Positions 42,591-55,157 are shown, counted from the first letter of the stretch. The stretch: 64,000 nucleotides of DNA from Blastocystis hominis (GCF_000151665.1 NW_013171868.1:441501-505500); one strand, 5' to 3'. Notes: generated by a model from the sequence alone, not told the origin. Program-made: numbers and translations.

Positions 42591-42603
42591 GTTTGTCTCA
42601 AAC
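42591..42603. terminator. Inverted-repeat 3' element between convergent genes
   Basis: GTTTG-TCT-CAAAC. Plus strand reads CTTGTTTGTC, minus strand GTGTTTGAG, facing the ends of ACSBG copy 2 and PACS; only six bases from the PACS stop codon. Confidence 0.6.
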
Positions 42604-42608
42604 ACTTC

Positions 42609-44911
42609 TTAAGAGCTGAACGGAAGATTCAGCGGAAAGGATTTGACACGCGAGAAATAGCGATTCGACACTGTCATAAACGTAACATTCCCGAACTCCA
42701 CGCTGTCGATAAACACACATCCAGGATCGTTCATCGTCACCACCGTCTTCCCCACCACGCACGAAAACGTCTGCGTCGCCTCGTCTCTCTCCGCTTCCTG
42801 GAACGAATACTTCCCCGTAAACACCTTCTTCTTTTTATTCGTCAGCTTCGCCAACGGCACCGACAACGACAGCGAGAACCCGCGTTCTCCCTCGTAATCC
42901 TCCGTCTGCGGCAGTCTCTCAATCACCACCAAATCCACCACATCGCGCGCCTTCACCGAGCATTGCTTCTGCTCTCCGTCCAACAGCCAATAATCCAGCA
43001 GTCCCGCAAACGGCTTCTCCGGCTTCGTGGGGAACAGATTAAACAGATTCGGCAGCACGACCGAGTTCTCTTCTTCCTGCAGCCGCTTCAGCAAGTGTGT
43101 GTACAGCTTCCGCGAGAACGGCAGCTGCGAGCCGATCGACACCGTCGACAAAAACGGCACGCGCAGTTTCGTTCCGTTTCCGTGGTCATTGCTGAGCAAT
43201 CGGAGCACAGCCGCGTCCTGCAGCACGCCAGACGGCTCGCTCCCGCTTCGCTGGATGGAGGCTTCCTTCACGGCGACAGGGAGGGAGGTGTAGTCCGCGC
43301 GGAGCAGCATGTCGAGCTGCTCTGCGATGTGGTAGTTGCTCCAGAGCCCTTTCTGGCCATCGCAGCTGCGCGAAGAAGCGAGCGCGGTAATGAACTGGTG
43401 GAAGGTGTGGACGGAAGAGGCGAACTGAGGGCTCTGCGCGGCGAGGAGATGCGTGAGCGAGCAGGAGAGAGCTAGAATGAAAAAGGGAGAAACGGGGGAA
43501 ACAGAGAGGGAGGAACTGGAGGTTGAAGGATTCGTTGGGGTTCTCGTTGACCAGCATGACGTAGGAGAGAAGCAGCCCCCAGGCGTACGCGTCGCTTCCG
43601 AAAAACAGGCAGCGAAGCGGCTCGAGATCGTGCTCGTTCGCTCTACACTTCTTACCCTCGCCTTGCAGCCAAGATACTTCTCCGAGTAGATCGAATACAC
43701 CGATCGGATGCATCCGCTCATTTCCTCCAGCGGCACCACGAACAAATTCCACCGCCACATCTCCCCGAAGCTCCCTTCCTACCTCGCACTCCGCCCTCAT
43801 TCCCCACATTGCTCGTTAAGTACTGCGCCAGCACCCGTAGATTCGCCGTGTCTTCCACCAGCATCACCACTGGCCTCCACTCCTCGCGTTTTACGCCCTC
43901 TTCAAACCGGTCCAGCTGCGCCTGCAGCGCCTGCAGTGCCCGCAGCGCGTTTCCATCGCTTTTCTCCGCCTTTTCTTCCTCCAGCAGCATCGTGGGCGTC
44001 GACTCCCATTCAAATCCGTGGGATCCCACGCTGCTGCCTCCGTCGCTCGTGTACAAAGCGTGGCGACTACGCTGCGGAACGTGTGAAAACGCGCGGCGAG
44101 CCACTTCCACCCCCAAGTCGTGCCCGCGAACCGGCGAAATGGCCGCAAGGCCGTCGCTCAGCGCTTCGGCAGCGGCGGATTCCGCGGTTTCCGAGGGTTC
44201 TACAGGACCGTCGACTATGCTGTCGTAGACGGGCGTGCGGGAGTGGCTGTGCGGGACGCTGGAGCCGTTTCCGGGCTGGAAAATGTTTCGAATCGAGCGG
44301 CTGAAGCGCGCCAAACCTCCCGAGATGTCGTTATCGGAGCTCTGAGGGTGAGAGAGGGAGGCGATAAAAATAAAAACCTCGGGGTTCTCGTCGGGGTCTT
44401 CGGAGTTTTCCTCCCAGCTTTCTTGGTCATCGATGTACTGGGAGCGGATGTGGAGCTGAATGCGAGCGAGCACGGTCTTCTCACTGACGTGACACTCGTA
44501 GAGCATCAGGGTCCCGTCGAAATCGTGCTGCACGATTTGCTGCATACTAACGAGGGTCGCTGCAATCGATCGATGACGGGAGAAGGTTTTGGCCCGCGTG
44601 TTTTCAACGGCGATCCGGAGAATTGGGTCGCGGTGATATTTCACATTATGAGAGTATATGAGCTGATATTCTGCGTTGATGTCTGTGGAAAATGGATTTC
44701 CGTTGTTAGCAGAGAATCGAGGGGACATGAGCTTCTTGTTTCGACGGTTCTCCATGCTCATCGTGATTAAAATCTCAGGAGTCGATTCAAAGGAACGAAC
44801 AAACTCCAATGAGTCTATCTTGATAAATGCACATCGTCGCACTGAGCTCATTGCATATTCATTCTCCATTTCTTTTGAATAAGTTGGAATCGGAATATGA
44901 TTTATATCCAT
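42609..44911 (-). CDS. PACS (phosphofurin acidic cluster sorting) family protein
   Basis: 735 residues. Exons 44911-43808, 43778-43678, 43642-43503, 43471-42609. The N-terminal 170 residues match the furin/cargo-binding region of PACS-1/2 (SPEF-like CAFIKIDSLEFVRSFE, RDPILRIAVENT, AATLVSMQQIVQHDFDGTL, ARIQLHIRSQ), followed, as in PACS, by an acidic stretch (EENSEDPDENPE). The C-terminal part has the PACS signature LDYWLLD, KLTNKKKKVFTGKY and the final strand region VKSFPLNLPF. PACS proteins link cargo acidic clusters to AP-1/AP-3 and COPI for TGN and ER-mitochondria traffic; role here is inferred. The middle is low complexity. Start is the first ATG with the FBR-like strand about 25 residues in. 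Confidence 0.85.
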
Positions 44912-45030
44912 ATAGAGCGCCCTATAGTATACAGATCTAGCAAAAAATAAATCAAAACAAGATCAATTTCTGGGAGCAGAGTTGCAAACGAAAATCCGCC
45001 AATATTTCCGCAAAACCGTTGAATGTGTTT

Positions 45031-45714
45031 TCAAAAAACAGTCGATACAGGACATTCTTTGTCCCAGTTCCAGGATTCATACAGTCCTTGGTCTAGAGGA
45101 TCATACTTTGACATGTACTTGGGGTATTCTTTCAAGAGTTTCTTTTCGAAAGCGGACATTTTGATGTAGTCTTCGTCTTTTACGTGATCGAATCCGAGTA
45201 AATGAGAGATTCCGTGAGCATAGAGGACATTGAAGTGTTCGAATCGATCAATTTCTATTATCAACTTGCTATTCAATGTCTACTGTTCTCCTTGCAATAA
45301 AGATCGACATAATCTGTAGCAATGTAAATATCGCCTAGCGAGCGAATCTATGATGCCAGTCATTCTGTGGATCCTACTGTATTCTTCTCAGAAGGAAGGT
45401 ACCCAGGGTTGGTTATGAACTACTCACTCAACTTCCTCTCAAAAACCTACTGTGTGTGTGGGAAAGGAAAGAATATCCGTGGGAGAATCGATGTTTCTGT
45501 AAACACGGTTGAGTTCTCGAATTTGAGGTGAAGTGATGTACGAAATCGTCAGATCCCTTTACAGTGACAGATCAACTCAAAGACGAACCAGTCAGCATAT
45601 CCCGCTACACAGCACATCCCATACACTGTTTGCGCGGTCAACAACTTCTTGAACTTGATTACTGACTGACAGTTGTGAAAAAGGATCATCACACAGAAAA
45701 CAAGTGATCAGCAT
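45031..45714 (-). CDS. ybeY: YbeY-type endoribonuclease (rRNA maturation)
   Basis: 179 residues, probably organellar, acting on rRNA 3' ends. Exons 45714-45627, 45604-45589, 45556-45451, 45419-45378, 45347-45284, 45254-45031. Diagnostic: QIRELNRVYRNIDSPTDILSFP, LGDIYIAT, and the zinc site HGISHLLGFDH with its three His. A 50-residue C-terminal extension (PKYMSKYDPLDQGLYESWNW) is not in bacterial YbeY. The two 5' introns (22 and 32 bp) and therefore the start are less certain; the third exon onward is firm. The chosen ATG is only 20 bases from the divergent ATG of the next gene. Confidence 0.85.
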
Positions 45715-45734
45715 TTTGTTGTTCTTCTAACTCC

Positions 45735-46724
45735 ATGAAGGATTTGACTTCCGTTATTCTTCGTTGTAGCATTATGGCCGCTGCTGCATTGGGAACTGCA
45801 GCAATGTGGTACTTTTGGGTAGGACCGAAACATCAGGAGGTATGTATTCTTTTAAACTATTTAGGGTAGAAGAAAGAACAGACTGAAGAGACAGTGGAGT
45901 CCAAAGAGGAGGAAGCGAAAACCTCTTCCGAGGAGAATGAGTCAAATTCGAATGGTTCTACCGAAGGCATTACGCTCGATAATATAATTGAGATTATTAA
46001 CAATGTCTCAGAGACCATGATCATCGTTTTCGTAGGGTTCACCTCTATTTCTTAAAGATAGCAACATTTGGGGAATATAGCCATCGACATGGTTCAAAAG
46101 GGAATGAATGAGGAGGATATTAACAGGGAACTTTCCGAAAAGTTCAAAAGCACTATGGCTGTGGTTGAAAAGCAGGTATTTGCAGTCGATCTGCACCATT
46201 TGTAGTCGTGCGAAGTCTATGGCTTCACCTACGATCAGTTCCAAAAAGCATTCGCGACATACTCCGCCATGAACGATCCTCGCTTTGTTTCGGCTCTCTA
46301 CCCCTGCCGACTCCTCCTCAGTCAAATCGAGAACACCCAGATCGAACCGCCAGTGCTTCCAGCGTCTCTCACGATCGACAAACTGATCTCCATCCTTCAA
46401 ATGATTTGCGATTTGAGCGTTCGATGCATCGAGCAGATCCTGCGCATGCTCTGCGAGCAGACGCAGCTCTCTCCTGATCAGGTGAGGGCGGTGGTGCAGG
46501 AAAATGACCAGTTTAAGGCACAAGTTTTGGACTTGGTCGTCGATGCGGAGAAGAAGAGCAAGAAGAAGGTGTTGGAGACGGAGGGAGTTGAGCACTCCCA
46601 TATGATCATTGCAGAACTGCTTTATAGAGATAACGAAACGTATTCTAGAGAGGTTGATAAGATTCAAGCCAGACTTATGAGTTATGTAGCTGCTTTGGGC
46701 CTAGACACCCAGTTTTGTGTTTGA
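45735..46724 (+). CDS. Membrane-anchored helical protein, unknown family, paralog A
   Basis: 299 residues. Exons 45735-45839, 45870-46031, 46062-46175, 46206-46724; the three introns are all exactly 30 bp. N-terminal hydrophobic helix (LRCSIMAAAALGTAAMWYFWV, residues 9-29), an acidic linker (KKEQTEETVESKEEE), then about 230 residues of amphipathic helices. Shares with the next gene the order anchor, acidic linker, and a recognisable core: NRELSEKFKSTMAVVEK, YGFTYDQFQKAFATY, LPxSLTIDKLISILQMICD. No known family recognised. Probably anchored with the helical part in the cytosol or in an organelle lumen. Confidence 0.75.
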
Positions 46725-47028
46725 TGTGAAACAGAAGCATAATGCGATGGGTTGGAAGGAGGGAAATCGCACTGAAAACGAAATTAGCACAGATACGAAA
46801 TGAAGTGATAAAATAGTCGCTCCAATGACCTTCACTGACATTCGTTCTGTTGGTAGTTATGAACAAGAAATTCGATGAATATTGGACGACGAAAAAGAGA
46901 AGGACATTTAATAATAATTATCACCATACAATGACTGTACGTGCAAAAACCCTTTGTGGTCAAAATATTGTGAAGAGCTTTAAATTAAACTCTTACTGTA
47001 CCTTGATCTATAAGGTTGTTAGCTGTAG
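46725..47028. other. Intergenic between tandem paralogs
   Basis: AT-rich 304-base spacer; no canonical 3' element after the TGA of paralog A and no other gene. Confidence 0.55.
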
Positions 47029-48020
47029 ATGGATAGCAAACTTGAAAAGATTTTATTGCTTGCTGGAGGAACTGCCGTAATTGGTGCTGCTGTGTGGTGG
47101 GTCTGGAACAAATATTTCGAGGATGACAGCGATGATGATGAGGAAGAAGACGAGGAAACTGTAGTTATTGTTTATGGCGTGTTATGAGTAGCAGCCCCAA
47201 GTTTCTGAGGAGCCGAAGCAGGAGTATCCCAACTTGCGTATGATAACACTGTGTCTTTTAATTAATAGCCGTTTCAAAGGAATTGATGATCAAGTTATAT
47301 AGCGAGATCTCTGAGGGTGTTGAATTGGTGATGCTCCAGCTGGCCAAATACGAAGAGCAGCTCTCCACGAACCCTGCCTATAGTCCCGAAATGGTTGCCA
47401 AGGAAATGAACAACAAGTTCACTTTAATGCTGGACACGCTGGAAAACGAAGCGTACAAGAGATACAACGTTAGCAAAGACGATGCCAACGCGTCCTACCA
47501 GATTCTTCAAAACGATCGCGACTTCAAGCGTGCGACGTACCGTCTGCGCAGCATCTTCGCGATGCTCAACGGAGAGCAGCCGGAAGCCCCGGATGTACTC
47601 GAGGTGGTGTGCATGATGTGATGCGTAGCTTCCCGAGTTCATGACGATGGAGCTGACGATGAAGATCTGCGAAGAAATCGTGGGCAAGTCGGCCGCGACG
47701 ATGAGCGAGGTGATGGAGGAGAAGCAGAAGGAGCTGGGCGCGGCGTCGATCCCCGACTTGGCGAAGCAAATGGAGACGAACGAGGAGCTGCAGCAGAGCA
47801 TCATGGAGAGCTACATGCAGAAGCTGGACGTGCAGCGCCAGGAGATCCTGAAGAAGTATAAGATCGATAAGGCGGTAGGGGAGAAGCGAGGCGGGATGAG
47901 GCGTAGATCCTGCAGATTGCGATGATGGTGTATCAGAACGATCCCACCTTCCAGAAGGCGTTCATGGAGATCACGCAGAAGCAGCAGGAGGAGCTCAGAC
48001 GCATCGGCGTGCAAATGTAA
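47029..48020 (+). CDS. Membrane-anchored helical protein, unknown family, paralog B
   Basis: 287 residues. Exons 47029-47160, 47192-47237, 47269-47594, 47629-47874, 47907-48020. N-terminal transmembrane helix (ILLLAGGTAVIGAAVWWVW), acidic linker (EDDSDDDEEEDEE), then helices aligning with paralog A: AKEMNNKFTLMLDTLEN, YNVSKDDANASYQIL, RLRSIFAMLNG, LPEFMTMELTMKICEEI. Has an extra C-terminal helical pair (MVYQNDPTFQKAFMEITQKQ). GC content rises towards the 3' half. Function unknown; the shared anchor and helical core suggest a scaffold or tether. Confidence 0.75.
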
Positions 48021-48060
48021 TGGGGCAACAGGGTGGTGTTTTGAATGTTTTATTGCGGTG

Positions 48061-48068
48061 TGTTTGTT
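48061..48068 (+). terminator. 3'-end element TGTTTGTT of paralog B
   Basis: Forty bases after the stop codon. Confidence 0.7.
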
Positions 48069-48148
48069 GGAAACAGGCGATGAATCATACAAGAAACAAC
48101 AACAACAACAAGAATAACAAAAGGGAGGCGCACCAACGAATCAATTGA

Positions 48149-51100
48149 TTAATTGGATGCCTCAGCGCTTCGCTTTTTGTTCACTCCCTGGATCTCGCGC
48201 GTCTCTTCCTCCTGCTGCGACGCGAAGAAGTTGAAAATCTGCTCCAGCGTCATCTGGGCGATGGAGTACTCCTCAATACTGCACTTCTTCTTGATCTCCT
48301 CCATGAAGCTGAAGATCGCGGAGAGCTTCATTCCCTTGGTGTCCACGCGCAGCGTCACCATGTTGCCGTGGCGCTCCAGCAGCTCCACCGCGTTGAATTT
48401 CTCCTCCAAAAAGTCCATATAGTCGATGTACCGCACTTCCGTAATCCACCAATCGATCAATACGTCCACTACACGTCATCATCCCTGCCTCCTTCGCCCA
48501 CTCGCCACCGCTCCTCGCTTCGTTAGCTCCGTGTCGATCACCCAGCCCGAGCCATTAATCGTGATTTCCTCCTTCTACGCCTCGCTTCTTCCCCCATCCC
48601 CTACCAAATCGGTCGTTTCCAACGCGGACAGCACCTCGAACACCTCCGTTCGGTTCAGCATTTCGTGCTTATTCGGCAGCGTCCGCTTCACTTCCTCCAC
48701 TTCCTCATCGGTGGGCTCGCAGAACTTCGCGTTCAGCGTGTACCCATGGCCGAACTTGCTCTTCAGATCCTGGATCGTGCCGAAGCAGCGCAGACGACCG
48801 CCCACCATGATTCCCACCTTGGTGCACAGCGCCTCCGCCTCCTCCATCGAGTGCGTCGTGATGATAATCGTGCATTCCTTGCGTTTCGCGGACACCATGC
48901 TAATAATGTCCCACAGCGCGCGGCGCGAGACCGGGTCCATTCCGGTCGACGGCTCGTCCATCAGAACCAGCGGCGGGTTGCCGATCAAAGCCTGCGCCAC
49001 GGAGAGCTTTCGCTTGTTTCCTCCGGAGAGCGACATGGCCTTCTTGTTCTCGTACTGCTTGATGCCCATGTCTTCCATTCGGTACTCGATCACGTCGTTC
49101 ATGTCGGCCTCGGGCACGCCTTTGATGCGCCCGAACAGCTCCAGATGCTCGCGAACCGTCAGCAGATCGAGCAGAGCGTGCGACTGCGGACACATGCCGA
49201 GCAGTCGACGCACCTTGACGGGCTCTTCGATCATGTCCATGCCGCAGAGCACGGCGGTTCCCTTCGTCGGCGCGTTCTCGCCCGAAATCATCGAGAACGT
49301 CGTCGTTTTACCGGCTCCGTTGATGCCCAGCAGTCCGAAGCACTGGCCGCGCTGCAGACCGAACGTGATTCGATCCACAGCGACCTTCTCGCCGTTGTAC
49401 ACCTTGCGGAGACGGCGGAGCTGGATCACGTCGTCGGTCGTCTTGGGATTGGAGCGCATCACGCGGTCCTCCTCGGCCTGCACGTCGCTGTCGACCTCCT
49501 TGCTGCGATTCACGTTGATGTCGCGGCGAGAGAAGTACATCTTGACGCGAATGCTGTTGGTCGCGTAGTCCAGCAGAATGGCGATCACCAGATACACCAC
49601 GGTCTCGCACGCGAGGTAGACGAGCGAGTAGCCGATGCCGTCGAACGAGAGCGGCTCGGGCGTGCCCGTAGAGAAGCTGATGGTTCCATCGTAGTAGTAG
49701 TCGCAGATCTGGTCGAAGAGACTCATCATGGAGAGCATGGAGAGACGCATGAGGCCCATTCCGAGAGAGAAGCCGGGGAAGAGATAGAAGAGGACGAAGC
49801 TAGATGAGAGAGGAGGAGCAATGCGACTTGAGCACGCGAGCGACGCGACAAGTGGAGCTGATGGTGGTCATAATGAAGGAGGCGAGCTCCATGATGACGC
49901 AGAGAATGTTCACGAAGAGCGTCTAGAGCGTGAGAAGAGCTCGGCGAGCACGCACCACAATCAGCGCGATGGTGTGGCTTTTGAAGATGTACTGCAGCAT
50001 GGAGACGAACGACGTGCTGGCCGTTCCGTAGAAGAAGAAAAGCAATAGCGTAGCGACCGCTTTTCCGTCTTTGAGATAGTCGTCCATCTGGAAAAGCACC
50101 ATTAGAAGCACCTCAATCGCCACCACGATGATGTACAGACAAGTATCGAACGTGAATTCGCTCAGCCAATACGCGGGGATATTGATACCGCTGATGATCT
50201 GCTGGTGCTTCATCCCCACTTCGCGCTCCTTCACCAAGAACAGAACCGTGTATGCCGGCACGAAGGCCAGGGCAATCACGAGATCCTGGGAAATGCCCAT
50301 CGAAATGGCCTGCGACGTGACTTCCTGCGTGGCTTGATTCAAAGGAAGCGGGTGATTGCTGACGTGAATATCCGCCGCGTCGTCCTCGCGGTAGTACCGC
50401 ATCAGCGCGACGTCCAGCGCGTTGAGGAAGATCGGCGAGCCGTGCGCGGAGGTCGTGTTCACCATGCTGAAGAAGTCGAAGGAGCGCGCAGCGAGGTCGA
50501 TGGAGCGGAAGAACCCGGCGTGGTACAACGCGTCTTGATGGTTGGAGCGGTCGTCGAGGAGGAAGCGCGACATCGCGATGATCTCCATCTCCAGATCGCT
50601 CGGAGGGTAATACTATTCCGTGAGGGACTCGAAGGAACGCGCACGGGGTCGTTGCACCAGAGATATTTCGCGAGGCTCGAGCAGACTTCGTTTGTTTTGA
50701 GGTCCGTGATGTTCACGGACTGCGGCGTGAAGCGGTCCCGCGGGAAACTGTCGAACAACGCGAGCGTGTCGGTGGTGTTCAGCGAGAAATCGTCGTAGAC
50801 AAAGCGGCTCCGCCCTTCGAACGTCTCATTGAGCTGTGGGTTGTAGTAGCGCGTGTCCATCGGGTAGGAGTCCACGTTGGTGAAGGAGAAAATGACTTTC
50901 ACCATGGTGAAGACGAGCAGCGTGAAGATTCCGGGGATCAGCAGTTCCATAATGAACATCTTCTTGTCGCGCATCGCGTAGCGGAATCGCTTCTGGAAGT
51001 TCGCTCGGAAGTGCCGGCCGAACAGCTTCTCGTTCAGATCGGACGACGTGCGCGTGAAGTCCTTCCGCTGCGCGCGCTTTTTCTCTTCTTCGCGGTCCAC

Positions 51101-54100
51101 GGCGAGGTGGCGCGCGCCCTCCGCGCAGGACACGCCCTGCCCGGTGAGATTGCGCTTGCTGCTGAGGGAGCGAGCGAACTCCTTGTCGACCACCTTGGTG
51201 GAGTTCAAGAAGACCTCCTCCATGGTGGTGACCGACACGCCGTAGGTTTGGATGCCGAGCCTCGCGAGGTTGTCGTCGAACTCGGTGAAGAGCGCCACGA
51301 ACTTATCGGAGGTGTTGAACGGGAGCTGATAGGTCATCTCGGCACCGACGTTGGTGAGGAGAGAGGCGGAGGGGATGTGCGCGAGAATGGTGTTTTCGAG
51401 CTTATCCTCGTCGCAGTCGGGCTTTTTAACGATGGTGAGATTGTACCCCACGCCGAATGTGTGCTTCAGGTAGTGGCTGGTACCGCAGGTGAACATCTGT
51501 CCGTCTAGATCTCAGAGAATCGCAGTGAAAAGACCGCTCATGATGCCGATGCGGTCACCCAGGAGATCGGCCTCGTCCATGAAATGCGTGGTCAGAATGA
51601 TCACGCGCTCGCTGCGGTAGTTTCGAAGCAGATTCCAAATCATTCGACGCGAATACGGATCCATTCCGGACGTGGGCTCGTCCAAAAACACAACCTTGCT
51701 GTTTCCAATCAACGCCATCGCGACCGACAGCTTTCGCTTCTGTCCTCCGCTCAGCGTCTTCGATTTCTTGTTCAGTTTCTCGGTGAGTCCCACGTCGTAC
51801 ACCAGCGAGCTGATTCGCTCGTTGATTTCGTTCTTCGGAACGTTCTGCAGCTTCGCCGCGATGTACAAGTGCTCCTTCACGGTGAGGTTGTCCCATAAGA
51901 TATCGAATTGCGGACACACCGCCATCATATTCCGAATCGCAGGCATGTCTTCGCAGATGTCCAGTCCGTACACCGTCGCCGTGCCGTCGCTCACCGGCAG
52001 CATGCCGCACAGCATATTGATCGTCGTGGTCTTGCCGGCGCCGTTGTGGCCCAGCAGACAGAAGATCTGGCCCTCGTACATCACCACGTTCAAATCGTTC
52101 ACGGCGATCTTGGGACCCACCGGCGTGCTGAACACTTTCACCAAGTTCTTGATCTGAATGCAGCGGTTCTCGCCCTCCAACGCGTGGAGGTCTGCAGGCA
52201 CTTCCTCGATGAACTTTCTGCCCACGTGTCTACCCATCACGCCTCTCTCCAAGCGAAGATACCGCTGGTCCTCCTCGGATCGCTCGACGTGCACCTTCTT
52301 CTGCACCATTTCGCCCTTCCAGAACGCCTTCGTGAACAAGAAGTACCACGGCTGCGTGAGTCCGTACGACTTCGGAATCACCTGGTCGAAATACCGGCCG
52401 AGGAAGTAGTAAACAATCCCGTCGACGAGCATCGCGATGACCGACTCCAGCACGCTGTACCCTTCGATCGACATAAACAAACTGCCCCAGTTCAGACCGG
52501 TCGTTTCGGCCTCCAGCGACGCGATGCGCTCGATTCCGAGCGAGAACGCGATCGTGGCGTCGAAGGACAGACCCACTTTGAGTCCTCGTGAGTTGTTGGA
52601 GACCACTAGATGAGAGGGGAAACGGAGAACCACGGAGCACGCTGGGGATGTAGGTGATGAAGATGATGAGCACGCCGAGCAGTCCGGCGGTTTTGGCGTT
52701 GGAGAAGAAGGACGTGATGAGATAGCAGAGCATCGTGAGCGAGAAGGAGAAGCAGAAGAAGAAGAATCCGAAGAGGAGAAGACTGGAGTACTGGAAGACG
52801 GGGAGAAGCATGAGCGTGCAGCCCACGCAGATGAGGAGGAACTCGAAGAGGTAGATGATGAGCCAGGACCACACCAACGCCAAATCTTTGAGTCCCTACA
52901 GAATGAGGAAAAGAGAAAAGACGGACCATGGTCTTGAGCGTCTCGCGAATGCCGCGCTCCTTCTCCGTGACGATGTTTCGAAGGATCCAGAAGCACGGAT
53001 ACATGAACGTGATGAGGAAGAAAATGGGGTAGAGCATTCCGATCATATCGAAGAACTCGCTTTCTCTCTACGCCTCATTCCCTCCCCCTTCTCTCCACAT
53101 AAGCGTCCGTCGGGAACGGGACCGACGTGATCGTGTGCGGCACATAGAACTGCTCCTGAATGAACCGCAGCCCGTACGGCTTCATCGCCTCCAGCTCCTC
53201 TTCGTTCAGCATATCCAGCCAATTCTCCATTTCCTCCACGTACTACGCATCACCCCTTTCTCCAGTTTCCACCGGACTCTTCAGCGAGTAACTTCGCTTC
53301 ACGCGGTCACGCACCTCCGCCGCGCTCAGCTCCACCTCCTGCTTCTCGTTGATGATGTACCGATCCACCGACCGCTGGATGGACAGAAATCCGGGCAACG
53401 ATTCGCTGTGGACGGTGATCGTCGGCTGCGACGTGTCGATTTGGCTCTCCAGAGAGTCGTACACCATGATGCCCGCTTGCGTGTACGCCTTCAGCTCGCT
53501 TGACGACATACGTTTGCGGTAGTCGTTCATCATGCTGGAAATCACCCCGATTTCTGGAATGTACGCTTCTTCAGTGTAGAGCATGGGAACGTCGAGCTGC
53601 GTGGGACGGAGCGTGTAGGACCAGTCCTTTCTGTCTTCGGTGATCGTGGAGTGAAGGGAAATTAGAAAATCGATGCAGGATATTTGTCAAAAACGATGCC
53701 CATAAAAACGTCCGGAATTGAGGGATTGTAACCAATGTTTTCAGTTCGGAGATACTCCTCAATTTCCTCCGACGAGTTCATCATACGAATATAGTTACAG
53801 AGATTGGGAACATTCAGAAACTCCAACTCTGGCATTTTGTCAGGCCACAGCTCACTGGCAGGGAAGCCAGGGTTCCTCTCACACCACCAATCGCGGAACG
53901 CCCGTGTTTCATTCGTATCAGGGGCGATCATGATGATTTTACTACTTTCTCGCAGAGTTTGAGCCAAGTTCCCTGTCTCCAAGGGGGAGTATTGGTTTGA
54001 ATAGTACCTAGAGGTGATAAACACAAGAACCGTCTACGCTTTGGATGGAATAAAGTCCAACACAAGGAGTGTGTAAATCCAAAGAATAATTCCAGACAAC

Positions 54101-54205
54101 GTAATGGGTAGCAACTGGCCATTATGCGATCAAACTGCAACTACCATTTCTAAAAGGAAAGATACAGGTCTCCTGATTTTTTCCAACCAGACTTTATACA
54201 TCATC
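48149..54205 (-). CDS. Full-length ABCA-subfamily transporter; one apparent frameshift
   Basis: About 1,850 residues in TMD1-NBD1-TMD2-NBD2 order. Exons: 54205-54145, 54114-54038, 54007-53273, 53242-53099, 53067-52927, 52895-52634, 52605-51535, 51504-50645, 50612-49959, 49922-49828, 49799-48605, 48574-48502, 48468-48149. NBD1: GHNGAGKTTT, LSGGQKRKLSVAMALIG, VVFLDEPTSGMD. NBD2: GINGAGKTTT, LSGGNKRKLSVAQALIG, LVLMDEPSTGMD. N-terminus RRPVSFLLEMLLPITLSG is ABCA-typical, with a large extracellular loop after TM1; C-terminus MTLEQIFNFFASQ matches ABCA tails. Near 53672 the frame VFDKYPAS must shift by one base to continue DFLISLHSTITEDRKDW; no GT..AG intron fits. An upstream ATG (54263) across a 20-bp intron is possible. 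ABCA proteins move phospholipids or sterols; substrate unknown. Confidence 0.9.
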
Positions 54206-54555
54206 AGGTTGAAGTTCGACAAATAACTCGCTTTTCCTCCTATGCGTCAGCCACACAACCCATCGCCGTTACGCTGGTCTTTATTGTCCACCATACTTCA
54301 GAAGTTTGATGTTTTTCTGTTTTTGAAACTCCTATGTACGGAGTAGACTCGAACTTTTTTCACAATAATGAATAGCAAGAAGTGTTTGTTGGAACAGAAA
54401 CAAGGCATACAGCAAGAATACACAATTACAACGCAAGACACAATTGACAAAGACTTGGTTGTTTCATGGCACTGGCAATGAATTGGTGAAAGGTAATGGA
54501 AAAGATGGAATCGTTACAATCTACAAAGTTCAATAGACCTCCAGTCTGCATTTCG
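54206..54555. other. Intergenic
   Basis: Promoter of the ABCA gene and 3' flank of the next minus-strand gene. One possible extra ABCA 5' exon (ATG 54263); otherwise nothing recognised. Confidence 0.55.
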
Positions 54556-55157
54556 TCACACTCCCTCAAGTTGCTGTTCTACAGAATCTATTTCATGAAG
54601 TGTGCAGAACGAGAGTATACGGACAAAGGATGGATCTGTCCCAGAGAGTACAAGTAACTGATTGTTACACCCTCTGGGGATTGTGGCAGATAGGCAGTTC
54701 GAAGCGTTTCCGCACTTTTCTCTTGGAACTGCGCTACTCGTATTGGCTTCAGATTCGGAGTCTGGTTCGATGTTGGAATCAGAAAAAAACAAGCTGCCAT
54801 TAATGATAACGATCGATATTACAGCTGAGAAGAGGACGAATAAGCGAGAAAGGGACTACTTTTAGAGCGGCTCAATCGGTAGATCTCTGAATCACTGCCC
54901 TAGATTTAAATGGTAGCTTGAGCAAGCAACGTCCAGATGAATGCTCTTCTTTCTCTGACGTTTTTGGCGAGGCGACTTGCACTCAAGGAGAAACCAAAGA
55001 CATACTTGACAACTGGCATGTGCGCTAGGATTCGATTCGCTTAGAGTATCCTTCTGTGTACATAATAGCTCTAAAACAAACCCAAACATAACAATATACT
55101 GCGGAAATACTCACGAATTTCTCGCTCCGATAGCTTTTCTTCAGTGACTTCACACAT
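54556..55157 (-). CDS. Hypothetical protein
   Basis: Not recognised. Exons 55157-55115, 55070-55006, 54975-54896, 54858-54823, 54793-54556 give 153 residues with the frame kept at each junction. Two introns end AAG rather than TAG, and one (55071-55114) is 44 bp. Composition: acidic N-terminus (EVTEEKLSERE), a basic KRQRKK stretch near residue 45 that could be a nuclear signal, a Ser-rich segment, and a C-terminal half with strand-like hydrophobic patches (NNQLLVLSG). Some introns are uncertain, so the exact protein should be taken as a model. Confidence 0.5.

Noticed and set aside
48426-52591. Long plus-strand open frames opposite the ABCA gene (up to about 380 codons)
   Set aside because: Antisense shadows of GC-rich coding sequence; composition is His/Arg/Val-rich and no domain is seen.
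54865-54900. tRNA-like string GCGGCTCAATCGGTAGATC (A-box-like)
   Set aside because: No T-arm/B box (GGTTCGAATCC-type) within 80 bases and no acceptor pairing; it is part of an intron of a minus-strand gene.
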